Notes under the pieces: model-generated
Databases searched by the model: none
Told to the model about the DNA's origin: nothing
Seen by the model: the letters and a program-made list of their open reading frames with translations, nothing else
NCBI RefSeq assembly: GCF_027172205.1
Contig: NC_070602.1
Coordinates: forward strand, 59,167,520 to 59,231,519
Origin: Podarcis raffonei
Taxonomy: Eukaryota > Chordata > Lepidosauria > Squamata > Lacertidae
Length of the DNA stretch: 64,000 nt
Reading direction: 5' to 3'
Translations under genes and position numbers: made by a program
In this document: positions 23,301 through 34,715 of the stretch, one piece after another
Numbering within the stretch: the first letter of the stretch is position 1
How the letters are laid out: each line of letters starts with the position of its first letter

Positions 23301-23400
23301 GTAGAATGAGGTTCAGTGTGTGTCTTAGCGACGGATCTTTTTTTTAATGCTGCTACAGGGCCATCTGAAAATTTTTGTATGGGTGACACCATTTTTACAA
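20303..23400. other. Intergenic, upstream of E2F8
   Basis: No coding exon supported. A repeat with GAGGCAGCTACCTCAC inverted arms is at 21481-21647 (listed separately). The piece around 21885-21935 (GCATAGAATTGCAGCCTAAC) belongs to a short hairpin-like repeat also seen at 26.6 and 50.9 kb. The block 22790-23210 is non-repetitive to my eye and has short ORFs only. Confidence 0.5.
21481..21647. mobile_element. Probable hAT MITE (CAGGACCAGCCC family)
   Basis: The left end GGACCAGCCCAATACATTTT and the right end CTGCCCAATAGTACAGCTG are diverged inverted copies, with GAGGCAGCTACCTCAC near the right arm. A related, more degraded piece may lie at 38785-38945. No clean TSD was found. Confidence 0.45.
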
Positions 23401-23410
23401 GCGTCTAAGG

Positions 23411-23546
23411 CAGGCATAGGCAAACTCAGCCCTCCAGATGTTTTGGGACTACAACTCCCATCACCCCTAGCTAACAGGACCAGTGGTCAGGGATGATGGG
23501 AATTGTAGTCTCAAAACATCTAGAGACCCAAGTTTGCCTATGCCTG
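23411..23546. mobile_element. Complete hAT-type MITE, 136 bp
   Basis: Ends CAGGCATAGGCAAACT / AGTTTGCCTATGCCTG are perfect inverted repeats, and the arms continue through GATGTTTTGGGACTACAACT. An exact 8-bp TSD, GTCTAAGG, flanks it at 23403-23410 and 23547-23554. It is non-coding and would have depended on a hAT transposase supplied elsewhere. Confidence 0.88.
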
Positions 23547-23556
23547 GTCTAAGGCA

Positions 23557-23690
23557 AAGTTTTTGTTGGACTACAGTTCCCATTATCCCTGACCATTGGC
23601 CAATGGCCATATTGGCAGGAGTTGATGGGAGTTGGAGTTGAACAACATTCAGAGTGTCACAGGTTCCCCATCCCTGAACTGTTGTACTTT
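23557..23690. mobile_element. Second hAT-type MITE copy, adjacent
   Basis: GGACTACAGTTCCCATTATC, CTGACCATTGGCCA and the inverse GATGGGAGTTGGAGTTGAAC, then CAGGTTCCCCATCCCTG. This is the same superfamily pattern as its neighbour but a different subfamily. It starts a few bases after that copy's TSD. Confidence 0.65.
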
Positions 23691-26600
23691 GTCACTTATT
23701 ATTATTAAACCAATAAATACATTTCATATGAACTCCTTCTTCAGCTATAAGTTTGACCTCAGTATCTACAGGAATTGTTGCTGCAACCTTCATTTATCTC
23801 TGAATGCTTCATGCTTTCCCCAGCACTATATTATCGACACTCATTGTTTCATCTCAGCTTAGATTATAAAGTTTGCGGTTTAGAGAGTCTTGTTTTAGCT
23901 CCTTATCCTGGGAAAACAAGTTCTAACATGCTTCAAGGTACTTCAGTAATGATAAGTAAATAGTGATTAACGGCACTGAACATCTCAAAGGGTAGATAAG
24001 TACAAAAGCAAACATTGGAGAAACTAGCAGCCAGCAGGCGGCGCTGTATGATGCACAAGGCAACTTACTTCATTCAGTCAAAGGCTGGGGAAGAATCTCA
24101 TGTTTTATTCACTAGCATGAATAAAATTAAATCAGAAGTATTGTCGAAAGAGCGGATTTCAATTTTCTTTTAATTTCATTTATTTGCTTTAATTGTTACA
24201 TGATCCTGTAAGGGGAGAAAAGAAACCCCAGTCAAATCAATTTGTCTCAGAGCTTTGCTTATGCAGGAAGGGTGGAGGTATAGAGAAGGGAGAGATAGAT
24301 CCTGGCAATCCTGATTCCTAAACAAATTAACACCTCCAGTGGTTAATAATAGGATTCTTGCTTTGTTTGAGGGAATGCTAATTAAAAGTTAATGCATACA
24401 GCTGGAAAGACGCTGGGAGAATGCTAAGAAGGCGGCACAAACAAAAGCGAGAAGATGTGTACTAACAGCCACTTCCGTACTGCAGTCTGTACCATGTATA
24501 TTTCCACATTATTTGACTAGACAGGGAAATGGAAGTGACTGAACTGGTCTGACTGGGATCAGACGATAATAGCTAGAGTTATAGTGTATCTTTTGTCACC
24601 AGTGTGCCATGAAATTTAATATTTTTAGTATCTGAAGCTCTATAAGCCCTGAAGATAGAGAGATCACATTTTCTTATAGTGATCTGAATTATTTCTTTTG
24701 TGTTGTTTTGTGCTGCTTATTCCTCAAATTAAAAGGGAAAGAATATTGGAGACTTTGGATTTTTGTATTGGTTTGTTTACAAATGCACAGGCTCAGCTGG
24801 TGAGGAGAAAAAGGCACTTAAGCAGTGCTAGTCCTAAAGCAGCATCATTCCTCCAAAAGAAAAGAAAAGAAAAGAAGAAAAGGAAAGGAAAACACCTCAA
24901 AAAGCAAAAGCAGCACTCCTGAACTCTGCATGCACCAGAAGGGAAGAGTATAAAGCATTTTCACAAATGTGAAACATGGTGTTTTGTGTGCTCAGAAAAT
25001 TCAATATTTCTAAGAATTGAGAGAAAATATGAGCATTGGGCACAGAAAAAATAGAATCAAGTGTACATTTATAGCACAATATACAGAACTCTGCAAAAAG
25101 GTTTTAAGAGTTGTGCTATGGAATTGCTCCCTTTGTTTCTTTAGTTATTTATACCTTGCTTTTCAAGGCAAAATGTCTCCACAAAGAGGCTTCCGATATA
25201 GCTGAGCTAGTTCAAATTTTAGCTGTCCCAAATATCTTCTCTCACTTCTTCAGGACTAGTTGTTCCCCATGAAAGTCTGGAGGCACTTTTGTCACCCACA
25301 TTTGGGTGCCTGGTGGCAAAAAACAAAATAGGGAGGCCTCCTCGCCGTTTTGAAAAGAGGTGCTAGAGCAGACATGGAGAACCTGCAGCCTGCAGGCCAG
25401 ATGAAGCCCATCAAGGGTCCTAATGTGGTCCATAGAACCATCATCCCCAAGCAACTCCCACACCTTACCTGGAACACGCAATCCTTTCACAAGTGTGGTC
25501 TGCGGTCAGTGTTGATCGGACTGCAAGCTTCGCTTTCTGCAGGAATCTTTCTTTGCAGCCTGGCTTGAACCCAAGCCGGTTAAGGAAGGAAGGAAGAAAA
25601 GAATGGATAGTGAGCTTAATAGTGTGCTCCCAATTATTTCCTTTGAAGATGGATTGCTTGATGTCATGGTGACATCAGATGAGTGGCAGGTGGGCAAAGC
25701 TGGCAGCCTTCCAAGTGGCACGTGGTGGAACTGAGGATCCAGCCTGCTGGCAGGATCAGCTCCATCAGAGCATTCTGCCCATTTTTCATTTTTACTCCCC
25801 AAAAAGTTTTGCCTGCACTTCAAGTGGTAGGAGAGCTGCAAACGGGCTGTTTGCTTTTCTATTAGACTAAAAGTGAAAGAAGGATTCTATCCTCCCCCCC
25901 CCCCATTTTGGTACCATTATATGGCTCCCACACCTTTTCTGGACAATTCAGTTTCTGCTGGCCCAATGCTTATCTCAAGTTTCTGCTGGGGGTGTGGAGA
26001 AAGGTGGCTGCTAGTGCTTATATGTTCATGGATTTGTACATTCATCTCCTTCAAATGTGCTATGAGGATTACACCCAAAGTAGCAGAATCAGAACAATGT
26101 CTTTAAGTGGAATCTAATCTGGAAGCTTTTGTGCAGGCTGTCAGGCTGGCCAATAAAGCCTTAAGAATGTGCAATCCTCTTCTTTGCATCTGTAACAGAC
26201 TCATCCATATTTTAATAACCACTTCTAACACAAGCTACCCTAGACTAATAATTGTGGAAAAAGTCACTGCTGGCATTAGAAGCATGATTACAAAACCTCA
26301 ATTGTTATAAACGGATTAACAAAACAAGTGCCTAAGAACTGAGGTGAACACGACTGAGGATTTTTAAAAATATCATTATTCTCTGAACTTGGAATTTGTT
26401 AGCAATATTAATGGCTGAGGTCCAGATTGGATTCATCCTTCTCTTGATTTATAGTGAATAATGTTACTTGCTGCCATGCAAATGACCATTTAATCCTTCA
26501 TGTAACTCATCTGGTGTTTGAGGAATTGCACCACCAAATTATGAATACAGGAAATGCATTTTTCTAGAAGGCATTTCTTATGGCACAAATCTATACACGT

Positions 26601-29600
26601 CTACTTCGATGTAAGTCCCAATGAGCTCAGCGCGAGTTACCCTACATGCATATAGGATTGCAGCCTCGGTGTGCAATTACAATACTGTTAAAATACTATC
26701 AGATTATTTTCTTCTGGCTTTGCTCTCTCTTACCACTTGTTATTTTTGAAAAGCTGTCTCTTTTTTCGCTTTGTTCTTAGCATCTCATGCTTTATACATT
26801 TTGACCAGATTCTCCTTTTTATCTATTTAACTGTCCTTTCATCTTCTGTATCTGTTCTGTTTCCTCCTCCCCGAGTTCTTTTCTCCTTAATGTCTGACAA
26901 TTCACTTGTTTCGCACACATTCTTTTAAAGCCTGTTCTCAAAATACTCTCATGAGTGGCTTCTTTCTTTTTTAGAAGTGCATGCGTAGAATTAGAGCAAG
27001 ACCCTCAGTAAAAGGTTCAGGTTTGCAGCCCGCTTTGTAAGTAAGAGTAACTGGGGTTGCTGGGTTCATATTCAGGGTCTGTACAAATTGAGTTACTTAG
27101 TAAAGACCTGTCATTACATAATGGAGGAAATTGTGTGTTATTTTGTAGGATCTTCCAATGTTAGAAACTGAGATATGAAAACTAGGAGCTGAATGGCACT
27201 TTAAACCTAGGTTATGGGTGCAACAACAGAATTTATAGGTGCATTTTTTAAATAACAAGAATACAAAGCTGAAAATGAATGAACTGCAGATAAAATATTA
27301 TATTCATTTTTCACATGGTCTAGTCCTTCTCCTGCCCACTCTCCTAATATTCTTAAGAGGGTCTCTTCTCCAGTCTTCAGAGAGTAGCTAGAAGTGGGGA
27401 GGCAGAAAAAGGCCCTCCTTTCCTTCCTCTGTGCAGTTTTAATCTGAAGTCTTAGGTGGAGTGATGCACCCAGAGCTCAGAAACTGCTTGCGTTAATGAA
27501 ATTCCCTGTCGCAAAATGCGCCTAGAACAATGGGAGTTTCGAACACTGGGATCTTCCAATAATTATTGGCAATTGCACTGTCTTCCTGCCAAGGGTGAGA
27601 AGAATGTTGTGTGCTGCAACAGACTTCAATTTGGATCTAAATTCATGGCTGGATGCTCCATTCAGAAAGTTTTGGGTGAGAAATTTTCTATTTGATCCTC
27701 TTTTTTACAGTGCCCAGTATAAATACACTTCAAACACCTAAAAAAATGCAAGACTTCAGCATAATTACTACTGTTCATCGCTGAGGCATATCCTGGAAAG
27801 GGGACAAAATGACAAGGCTGCTTTGTGGTTCAAAGGGTGGGATTGTTGTGTGCATGGAACGAAGGCTGCTCATGCCACAGAACCTCCCCCTGCACCCCCT
27901 AAATCTGCTCTGGAGAGTTGGGGGAAACCCCAGAACATGTTTAGGGGGCGTGTGGGTGAAAGGGGGGGAGCCATATTGTGTGAACAGACCTTTTCCCCCA
28001 CATGCATGCTTCACTTAGTGCTATGTTGAATTCTACCCCATGTCTCAGGAGCATAATCAATAGCTCCATCATACCTTGTGAACTTTGATGTATCACATTG
28101 CAGAGAAGCTAGTAAGCTTGCCACTTGGGAACCATGCCTTTGAGAAATAATAATAATAATTAATAATACTTTTATTTGTACATGACCCATCTGACTGAGT
28201 TGCTACACACATAAGAAATGTGTGGGAAATGTCTTGTTCTGGTCCGGCAGAATGGCAGCAAGGCGGGTAGGTTGTCACAGCACCACGGAGAGTTTCAAGT
28301 GAGCAACTTGCTCCTACAAAGGTTGGAAGTGAACTGAGGGTTGAGCCTCTGCGTCTAGTCTACCTCTTCAAGGACCCTCAAGGGAGCTTTGGAGAATTAA
28401 AATCATTTAAGAGGCCAACCCTGAAGATTGGTACTTCTTCATCCCATGGCCTTCTGCCTGGAGCTTTCCTTGTGCTATTGGACTGGTTAGGTACTGTGGG
28501 AGGCATTTGGTGGCTCAAGAGAAGGTGCCCTTAAAGGTCCTGGCTCCAGTTCTATGGGGCCCAGTGCTTTGGGATGAATGGGTTCCCAATCGGCAGTATT
28601 AGGCTCAGGTCAAGAAAACCATTTTGGCATCTTATCCAAGGCTCTTGGCAAGGTGTCCTGATCACTTCTGAACTTTGGGGTCATGACAGCAAGCCCAGGA
28701 GCTGGGGATTATTAAGGGATGCCTCTGACAGATGGAGGAACAAAACACCTGTGCAGAAGGCATCCTTTCCAAACTGCAGACTCTGGTATCAATATGTAGG
28801 TTAAAGTGGCTGGTCCTTGAGTGATGGTCTTGGTGGGAAAATGTTCAAGTTTGAAGGGTACCACAGTCCCAAGGAATAAATCTGTGCAGTCTTCATTTCA
28901 GTCATCTTCAGAGTACAGCTTGATCCGCTGGCAGATTTAATTCCATATAGAGATAACACATTTCACCACAGCCCCTCCCCCTTGAGATTGAGAAAGAACC
29001 AGAGCGTTTATAATTAAGCTGCTGCAGTTCCCAGGGAAGAACGGTTTGCTTATACAAGCCTGCGAGAAGGATGCTACACACTGGGTAGCATCACGGTCCA
29101 GGATGTAGCCTTTAACCACTGCCTGCATAATAAGTGGGAATATGTAACAGACTGCAGACATGAACCATGTTATGACGCATGCCATGAGGCATTGATCTTC
29201 AAACTCAGTTTATTATTGCAAGCAACAGAGCTAACTTGCAGAGTTAAGAAAGAGCTCTTCTGTTCCCAAGACTGAGTAAACAAGTCTGAAGCCAGTCTAC
29301 CTTGTAGGAGTCTTAAGCAAAGCCCAGTTGTTAGTTCTGAAGTCCTGCTTTGTTTTCATCTATGTTCCTATGAGCAAGTTTGGCAGTTTCAGTTTACAAC
29401 ATCAAACACCTCCTGACCAAACTACATTCTTACCTCTGCCTCCTACCCATATGTCAGTGCTGCCACCTATTGCCATCTTCAGTCTGTAACTATAGGTTTT
29501 GCCAACTCCACCTTATGTCAACCAATGAAAAGATCAAGCTTGAAATTATGCCTTGTAGCATGTCTGCAGTGTAGAATGTGTTGGCTCCAGGAAAAATAAT

Positions 29601-29930
29601 ATATAGAAAGAGTATTTCCTGCATGCCAAGATCCAGGCTGGGAGCAAGTACTCTTTGGTGAGAACCCCAGCACAGATTTTAAAAAAAGCAAAGCAAAGCG
29701 TGGAAATATAGGCTGTTAGACCTTTAAAAATTGCTCTTCCAAGTTCCTTCCAAAGTTTCCCTCTTCCCCCAGCACAGAAAAAACCCACATGTTTGGCAAG
29801 TTAAAAATGGTTTTCTTACAAACTCTTCAAAAGTCATATTCACATGCTTCAGAAAGTTGGACAGGAGGTGAAACTTCGCTAAGTTACAAAGTGCTAAAAG
29901 TTCCTAGATTATTGGTATACCATAGACACT
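23691..29930. other. Intergenic, mostly unique or unrecognised
   Basis: No coding exon supported; ORFs are short and unlike known proteins. Small items are a poly-C run at about 25893-25903, a hairpin-like repeat remnant at 26575-26670 (GCATATAGGATTGCAGCC), and a minus-strand L2 tail at 28141-28215 with a TAA-rich run and GACCCATCTGACTGAGTTGC. The homeobox-like AT-rich stretch 24150-24420 is a candidate conserved non-coding element, but I cannot test conservation. Confidence 0.5.
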
Positions 29931-30099
29931 CAAGAGAGGCTTGTGATAGCCATGTGGCAACCCCAAGCAATTTAGGGCTTTACAAGTAAGAAATGGCACC
30001 TTGATTTTGACCTGAAATTCATTGGGAGGCAGTGCAACTAATAAATATGCCTATATGATGAGGCTGTTGTCATCAGCCTTAATGCCACATTTTGTACTA

Positions 30100-30635
30100 C
30101 AGTGGTACCTCAGGTTACATAAGCTTCAGGTTACAGACTCTGCTAACCCAGAAATAGTGCTTCAGGTTAAGAACTTTGCTTCTGTTGGGTTGAAATAACG
30201 ACAGACAGGTAGCGAGTGTCATCTGGGAGGCATCTCTTGAGCAAGTCTCAAGGAGCCTCTTTTATTGAATATTACAGCATTGCCACATATGTGCTTATTG
30301 CTGATTGGTTAACACAAGTCCAAAGCAAAGGTTGCATATAGGCATTAATCACCAATGGATTAAAGGCTGGGAAAGGGAGCACAGAACTAGACAGGCATGA
30401 AGACCTCCTAATTAAATTATAACCAATGATTAATATAGTAAGACTTAAAACAATTACTAATGATTGATATAGGAAATATCCCATCATGCTTCAGGTTGAG
30501 AACTGAAATCGGGCTCTGCTGGTGCGGCGGCAGTGGGTGGCCCCATTAGCTAAAGTGGTGCTTCAGGTTAAGAACAGTTTCAGGTTAAGAACGGACCTCC
30601 GGAACAAATTAAGTACTTAACCCGAGGTACCACTG
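30100..30635 (+). mobile_element. Tc/mariner-type MITE, split by a solo LTR
   Basis: The ends CAGTGGTACCTC and GAGGTACCACTG are inverted repeats flanked by TA at 30098-30099 and 30636-30637. Without the LTR and its duplicated 6 bp the element is about 226 bp, the same size as the copy at 32671-32896. The terminal sequence and TA target suggest a Tigger-like (Tc/mariner) non-autonomous family. Confidence 0.85.
30183..30486 (-). mobile_element. Solo LTR inserted in the MITE
   Basis: A 304-bp insertion with TG...CA ends (TGTTGGGT...CCCATCA on the plus strand) and an exact 6-bp TSD TGCTTC at 30177-30182 and 30487-30492. An AATAAA lies on the minus strand about 80 bases from the element's 3' end, giving minus orientation. 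The 6-bp TSD fits an ERVK/class II-like endogenous retrovirus. It is a solo LTR without internal genes, a fossil. Confidence 0.8.
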
Positions 30636-30720
30636 TAATTACAATTCCTGGGCACTCTTCAAGGGTTGCCCCACACAGAATGCTAAAGATAGTGTAGCTA
30701 TGAAACATTTTTCCAGGAAC

Positions 30721-32200
30721 CCATTCATGTGGTAGAGGTACCTCTTCCCATAAAGTCCTGCTTTTGAGAGGATGCTTGCATTTGTCTCTGCACTGTCAGA
30801 GAACAATGATGATGCTACTCACAGTGATTATATACGAGCCCATCAAGATGAACTGCTTTGTGTTTATAACAACTACAGTAGTTTTGCCCAAGAACAATAG
30901 ATTTCTTGAGGATATTGTCATGCTGCAACACAATAAAAAAGGAGATAAATGTTTCTGTAGTATCTATTTCCTTGCCATCCAAAATCACCTTTCTTTGTAA
31001 AGTCATATTTGCAGAGTAAAAATCTGCATCTACTGAAGATTATGGTTGTATGTGAATTTATGATATGAATTTATGTCTAGCTCCCAACCTCACGAATCCC
31101 TCCCTGTCAGTCAGGTGCACATCATTCGGAAAAGATTGCTGCAGTTCCCCCTAAAGGCACTGACATTTGTTTAGCCACAATAGAGAGTTGTCCATTAAAA
31201 TGACAGGGGGTGGAGAAACACTCGGCATACCAGGCTCACAATATGAGGTATAATAGATAGTGCTAACAATCATCCTGGCACCTTTTCAAGGGCCATTTGT
31301 TCTGAGAACAGCTCACTGCGTCCTTTCAAGTAAAAAGCAGCTTTTCATTGTGAAGCTAAAAAACCGGAATGTATCACCTCCATGTATTGCCATATCTAAA
31401 GGAAAGGGTCGGGGTGTAAATCTTCAATCACTGTCAGAACAGAGAGTGGTTGAATTTGATATTGGTTTGCCAGTTTAAAGTTGGATTGGGCAGTAATTCA
31501 TTACGTTTTCCGCTATACACACAAGATTAGTTTTGTACTCTGTGGGCTGGTTCACACATGAAGGTCCATCACAGCAGTGACTTACTTATTATTTTCTGGA
31601 ATGAGGCCACTGTGTGTAGCCAAGGATGCAGTGCTTCCAAATCTCCATCCATATTATTGCACTGATGGCTACATGAGTGCTTTCAGACAGGTGCTTATTG
31701 TGGAATTGGTGCTCCTCATCCATACAAGTTGTGGGATTTTTTTTAGTATCCACAAGATTTTGGCATTGACATAGCATAAGGCCATAGTCTGCACACACCC
31801 ATTTAACCATTCCAAGTAAAAACACAACACCCTGTCCCTTGCAACCTGTTTGTAATATCTCAGTCATCCATTTGCAAAGTAAGCCTCCATCTGAAGAACG
31901 TAACTATAAAGTGTGCTTTGTTACTTTATATTTTTGTCTCACTCACCATCAAAAAAGGGGGAGGGAGAGCGAAAGGCCCTACTTACCAATTCAAAGACAA
32001 GGCACACAAGACAAGGGGGTGGAGGAAGATGAGTTTAGCAATGCCAGAACTAAGTGGTGAGGTGTTAACTGGCATTTATATTCAGTTGGAACCAGGCTGA
32101 TACTCCTTACCTGCTGGTGATCTTTCTGGGATAGAGGTACTGTAAGTGACACAGCAGCTCTTGTTCCCTGGACCAATGGCAGACGCAAAAGCGTCGAACT
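30721..32200. other. Intergenic, no recognised feature
   Basis: Only short ORFs without recognisable homology. No LINE, SINE or MITE ends were identified. It ends just before the perfect inverted repeat at 32209. Confidence 0.5.
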
Positions 32201-32208
32201 GACTGGGT

Positions 32209-32277
32209 AAGGAAAGGAAGGTGTTCTCTGCTGGAAACATGGAGTATAGCTCCAGCAGAGAACACCTTCCTTTCCTT
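32209..32277. repeat. Perfect 27-bp inverted repeat with 15-nt spacer
   Basis: Arm 32209-32235 (AAGGAAAGGAAGGTGTTCTC then TGCTGGA) is the exact reverse complement of 32251-32277, with spacer 32236-32250. As RNA it would form a 69-nt hairpin with a fully paired 27-bp stem, within the size of a miRNA precursor. It could equally be a product of replication template switching. The surrounding sequence is not a recognised MITE. Confidence 0.9.
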
Positions 32278-32670
32278 TGACCTCTGCTGCATGCTTTTCT
32301 ACTCTGCTAAGGTCCTTAGTTTTTCCCTCCTTCCCTTTAACATGGAAATGCACATCAGAGGAAGTGCCATCAGGATAGTAGTGCTACACATTACTAGGAA
32401 GTGGGTTGGGAGAGAAATTGACACAGACCAGACATATTTGGCAGTAGCTCCATTTTTTATGTGTAGTTTTGTCCTGAATTAGTTTTGGAGGCCTGTGCCT
32501 TCATTATTGTGTTCTTCATTAAATAAGGGAGGAGATAGGGTTTCAAATTTTAGTCAAGAGTCCTACATTTCTATATCTGCTACTGGTGCTGATTTCTGGG
32601 GATATGTATTGTTAAGTTTAGTTACCTGGGAATATTCTTCCCCAGCCCAGTCCCGGTGTCAATTCTTATA

Positions 32671-32896
32671 CAGTGGTACCTTGGGTTACATACGCTTCAA
32701 GTTACAGACTCCGCTAACCCAGAAATATTACCTCAGGTTAAGAACTTTGCTTCAGGATGAAAACAGAAATTGTGCTCCGGCAGCCCAGCGGCAGCAGGAG
32801 GCCCCATTAGCTAAAGTGGTGCTTCAGGTTAAGAACAGTTTCAGGTTAAGAACAGACCTCCAGAATGAATTAAGTTCTTAACCCGAGGTACCACTG
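32671..32896 (+). mobile_element. Tc/mariner-type MITE, complete
   Basis: 226 bp, CAGTGGTACCTTGGGTTA to TAACCCGAGGTACCACTG, with TA on both sides (32669-32670, 32897-32898). It aligns along its length with the copies at 30100 and 34716. Internal TTCAGGTTAAGAACAG-type subrepeats are also present. Confidence 0.88.
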
Positions 32897-32995
32897 TACA
32901 ATAAAAAGTACTGTACATGTTTAGATTTAAAGAACAGGCCCCATTGGGAAAAGAATGGAATAGTTAAGTTTTATTGCCTCAGGTATGGATAAAAG

Positions 32996-33351
32996 TGGGA
33001 CGCGGGTGGCGCTGTGGGTTAAACCACAGAGCCTAGGACTTGCCGATCAGAAGGTTAGCGGTTTGAATCCCCGCAACGGGGTGAGCTCCTGTTGCTCGGT
33101 CCCTGCTCCTGCTAACCTAGCAGTTTGAAAGCACATCAAAGTGCAAGTAGATAAATAGGTACCGCTCCGGCAGGAAGGTAAACGGTGTTTCTGTGCGCTG
33201 CTCTGGTTCTCCAGAAGCGGCTTAGCCATGCTGGCCACATGACCCGGAAGCTGTACGCCGGTTCCCTCGGCCAATAAAGCAAGATGAGCGTCGCAACCCC
33301 AGAGTCGGCCACGACTGGACCTAATGGTCAGGGGTCCCTTTACCTTTACCT
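32996..33351 (+). mobile_element. Sauria SINE, full length
   Basis: A tRNA-derived head (A box around GGTGGCGCTGTGGGTTAAAC, B box GGTTTGAATCC), a body with GGTACCGCTCCGGCAGGAAG and CACATGACCCGGAAGCTG, and a BovB-like tail AGAGTCGGCCACGACT (33301-33316) ending in (TTTACC)n. A 12-bp TSD, TATGGATAAAAG / TATGAATAAAAG, lies at 32984-32995 and 33352-33363 with one mismatch. Sauria SINEs are restricted to squamates and use the RTE-BovB machinery. Confidence 0.92.
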
Positions 33352-34486
33352 TATGAATAAAAGATGCTGAAAAAAACTGGATTAGATATGTTTGCATGTT
33401 CTGGCTAGCTCTTTTTCAAGAGATAGATATTAAACGTATCCCTGAAGTTCAGATCTGGAATGTAGCAGCTTTTTCTAGCACATATAACATCTGGCCTGGT
33501 CTTATCCTTATAAATAACTCATTTGTTTTACAAACCTGCCCAACAGATCTTGTATGAGCATGAAATGACTTCAAACAATATGTTAATCACTGAGCTTCTC
33601 ACTGTCCCAACCACCCTTGGGAAATTTGAGAGCATGTCCCACTAATATGCTTAGTTGTCATGACTGTCAGTTGCCTACGTCTACTCAAATTATTGTCTTG
33701 AACTTGAGAGAAGCAAAACCAGGATGGGTGGTTTTTTATGCCTTGTTAATCAAAATCTAGGCTGATCTGAGAGCTTTTTTCTTTTTGTCACTAGCTTGCT
33801 AAAATCACGGAATGGAAAAGGGGAAAACACAAATCCTTTATGTTTCAAGCTTAACCGTTCTTAATAGATAACATTTTATCATGCACTCATTTCTGTGGTA
33901 ACCCAGGACACTATTTTAGCAACTCATTGCAGTTTGACTTCATGCCAGGGTCATGCACAGCTTTCAAAAGCTCTTTGAACAGCAGGACAAGCTACTAGAT
34001 CCTGAATACAGGGAGATCAGACCACATATCACACAAAGGGAAAAAACAGAAGACAAAAAAAAGGAAGTTATTTCACACTATGCCTTTACATTCTCATCAA
34101 GTTTGCTGGCAAGTTTTATGATAGGATACAATAACTCTATTAAATCCTGGATTGTTGAATCAACATCTTTTTTCCCCTGGGAGCTCTCCCCAGTCCTGAA
34201 ACTGAGTCTGTTATTTCTTCCATTAGCCAGCTCCAGTTATTACGGTAGCCTTTATTTCTGAACTTGTTACCTGGAATAGGGAGAGCCCTCTTCCAAGTAA
34301 CTTTGACATAGCACATCACCTATGCAACTCCCTTCCAGATGAAACCAGATTGTTACCCACTCTAGCTATCCCTTTTGCAACTAATAGCTAGAGGAGTGGG
34401 AGAGTGATTTGGCTTGGGATCGTGGCATGGAAACAAAGGTTTAAAATTCACTTTCTTCTGACACTGTGGTTCCAAACCAAATAGCC

Positions 34487-34522
34487 CCTACTGCACAGCT
34501 ACAGCCTACTGCACAGCTACAG
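34487..34522. repeat. 18-bp tandem duplication
   Basis: CCTACTGCACAGCTACAG occurs twice head to tail with no mismatch. It is a small local slippage event in intergenic DNA. Confidence 0.85.
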
Positions 34523-34715
34523 TTTCAGAAAGAAAATGATGTGGGCAGCTCTAAAATGCAGCCCCACATCACAACTAGTTTGACCCTAACATTCAATATT
34601 ACATAAGCATTTGCAAGGGAGTACTGACAATCTTAGATTATTTTTTTTGTAAATGTCTGACAGTTTAGAAATACACTGGTGAATGCTGACAGTCACCTAA
34701 TTGTGATTGTCAGTA

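Larger units (their letters stand above)
29935..30720 (-). mobile_element. L2/CR1-type LINE fragment, interrupted
   Basis: The flanks of the 30.1-kb MITE read as one old LINE: TTTAGGGCTTTACAAGTAAG and GCCACATTTTGTACT before it, CTTCAAGGGTTGCCCCACAC after it. The same phrases occur in that order in the minus-strand LINE at about 56.9-57.1 kb. No ORF is left. It hosts the nested MITE and LTR. Confidence 0.5.

Noticed and set aside
32996-33080. tRNA gene
   Set aside because: A and B boxes are present but belong to the Sauria SINE head; the cloverleaf is not intact and the element has a SINE body, tail and TSD. The same holds at 52756 and for the CORE-SINE at 43485.
33047-33397. 116-residue minus-strand ORF
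   Set aside because: It is the complement of a full-length Sauria SINE, with no protein-like sequence.
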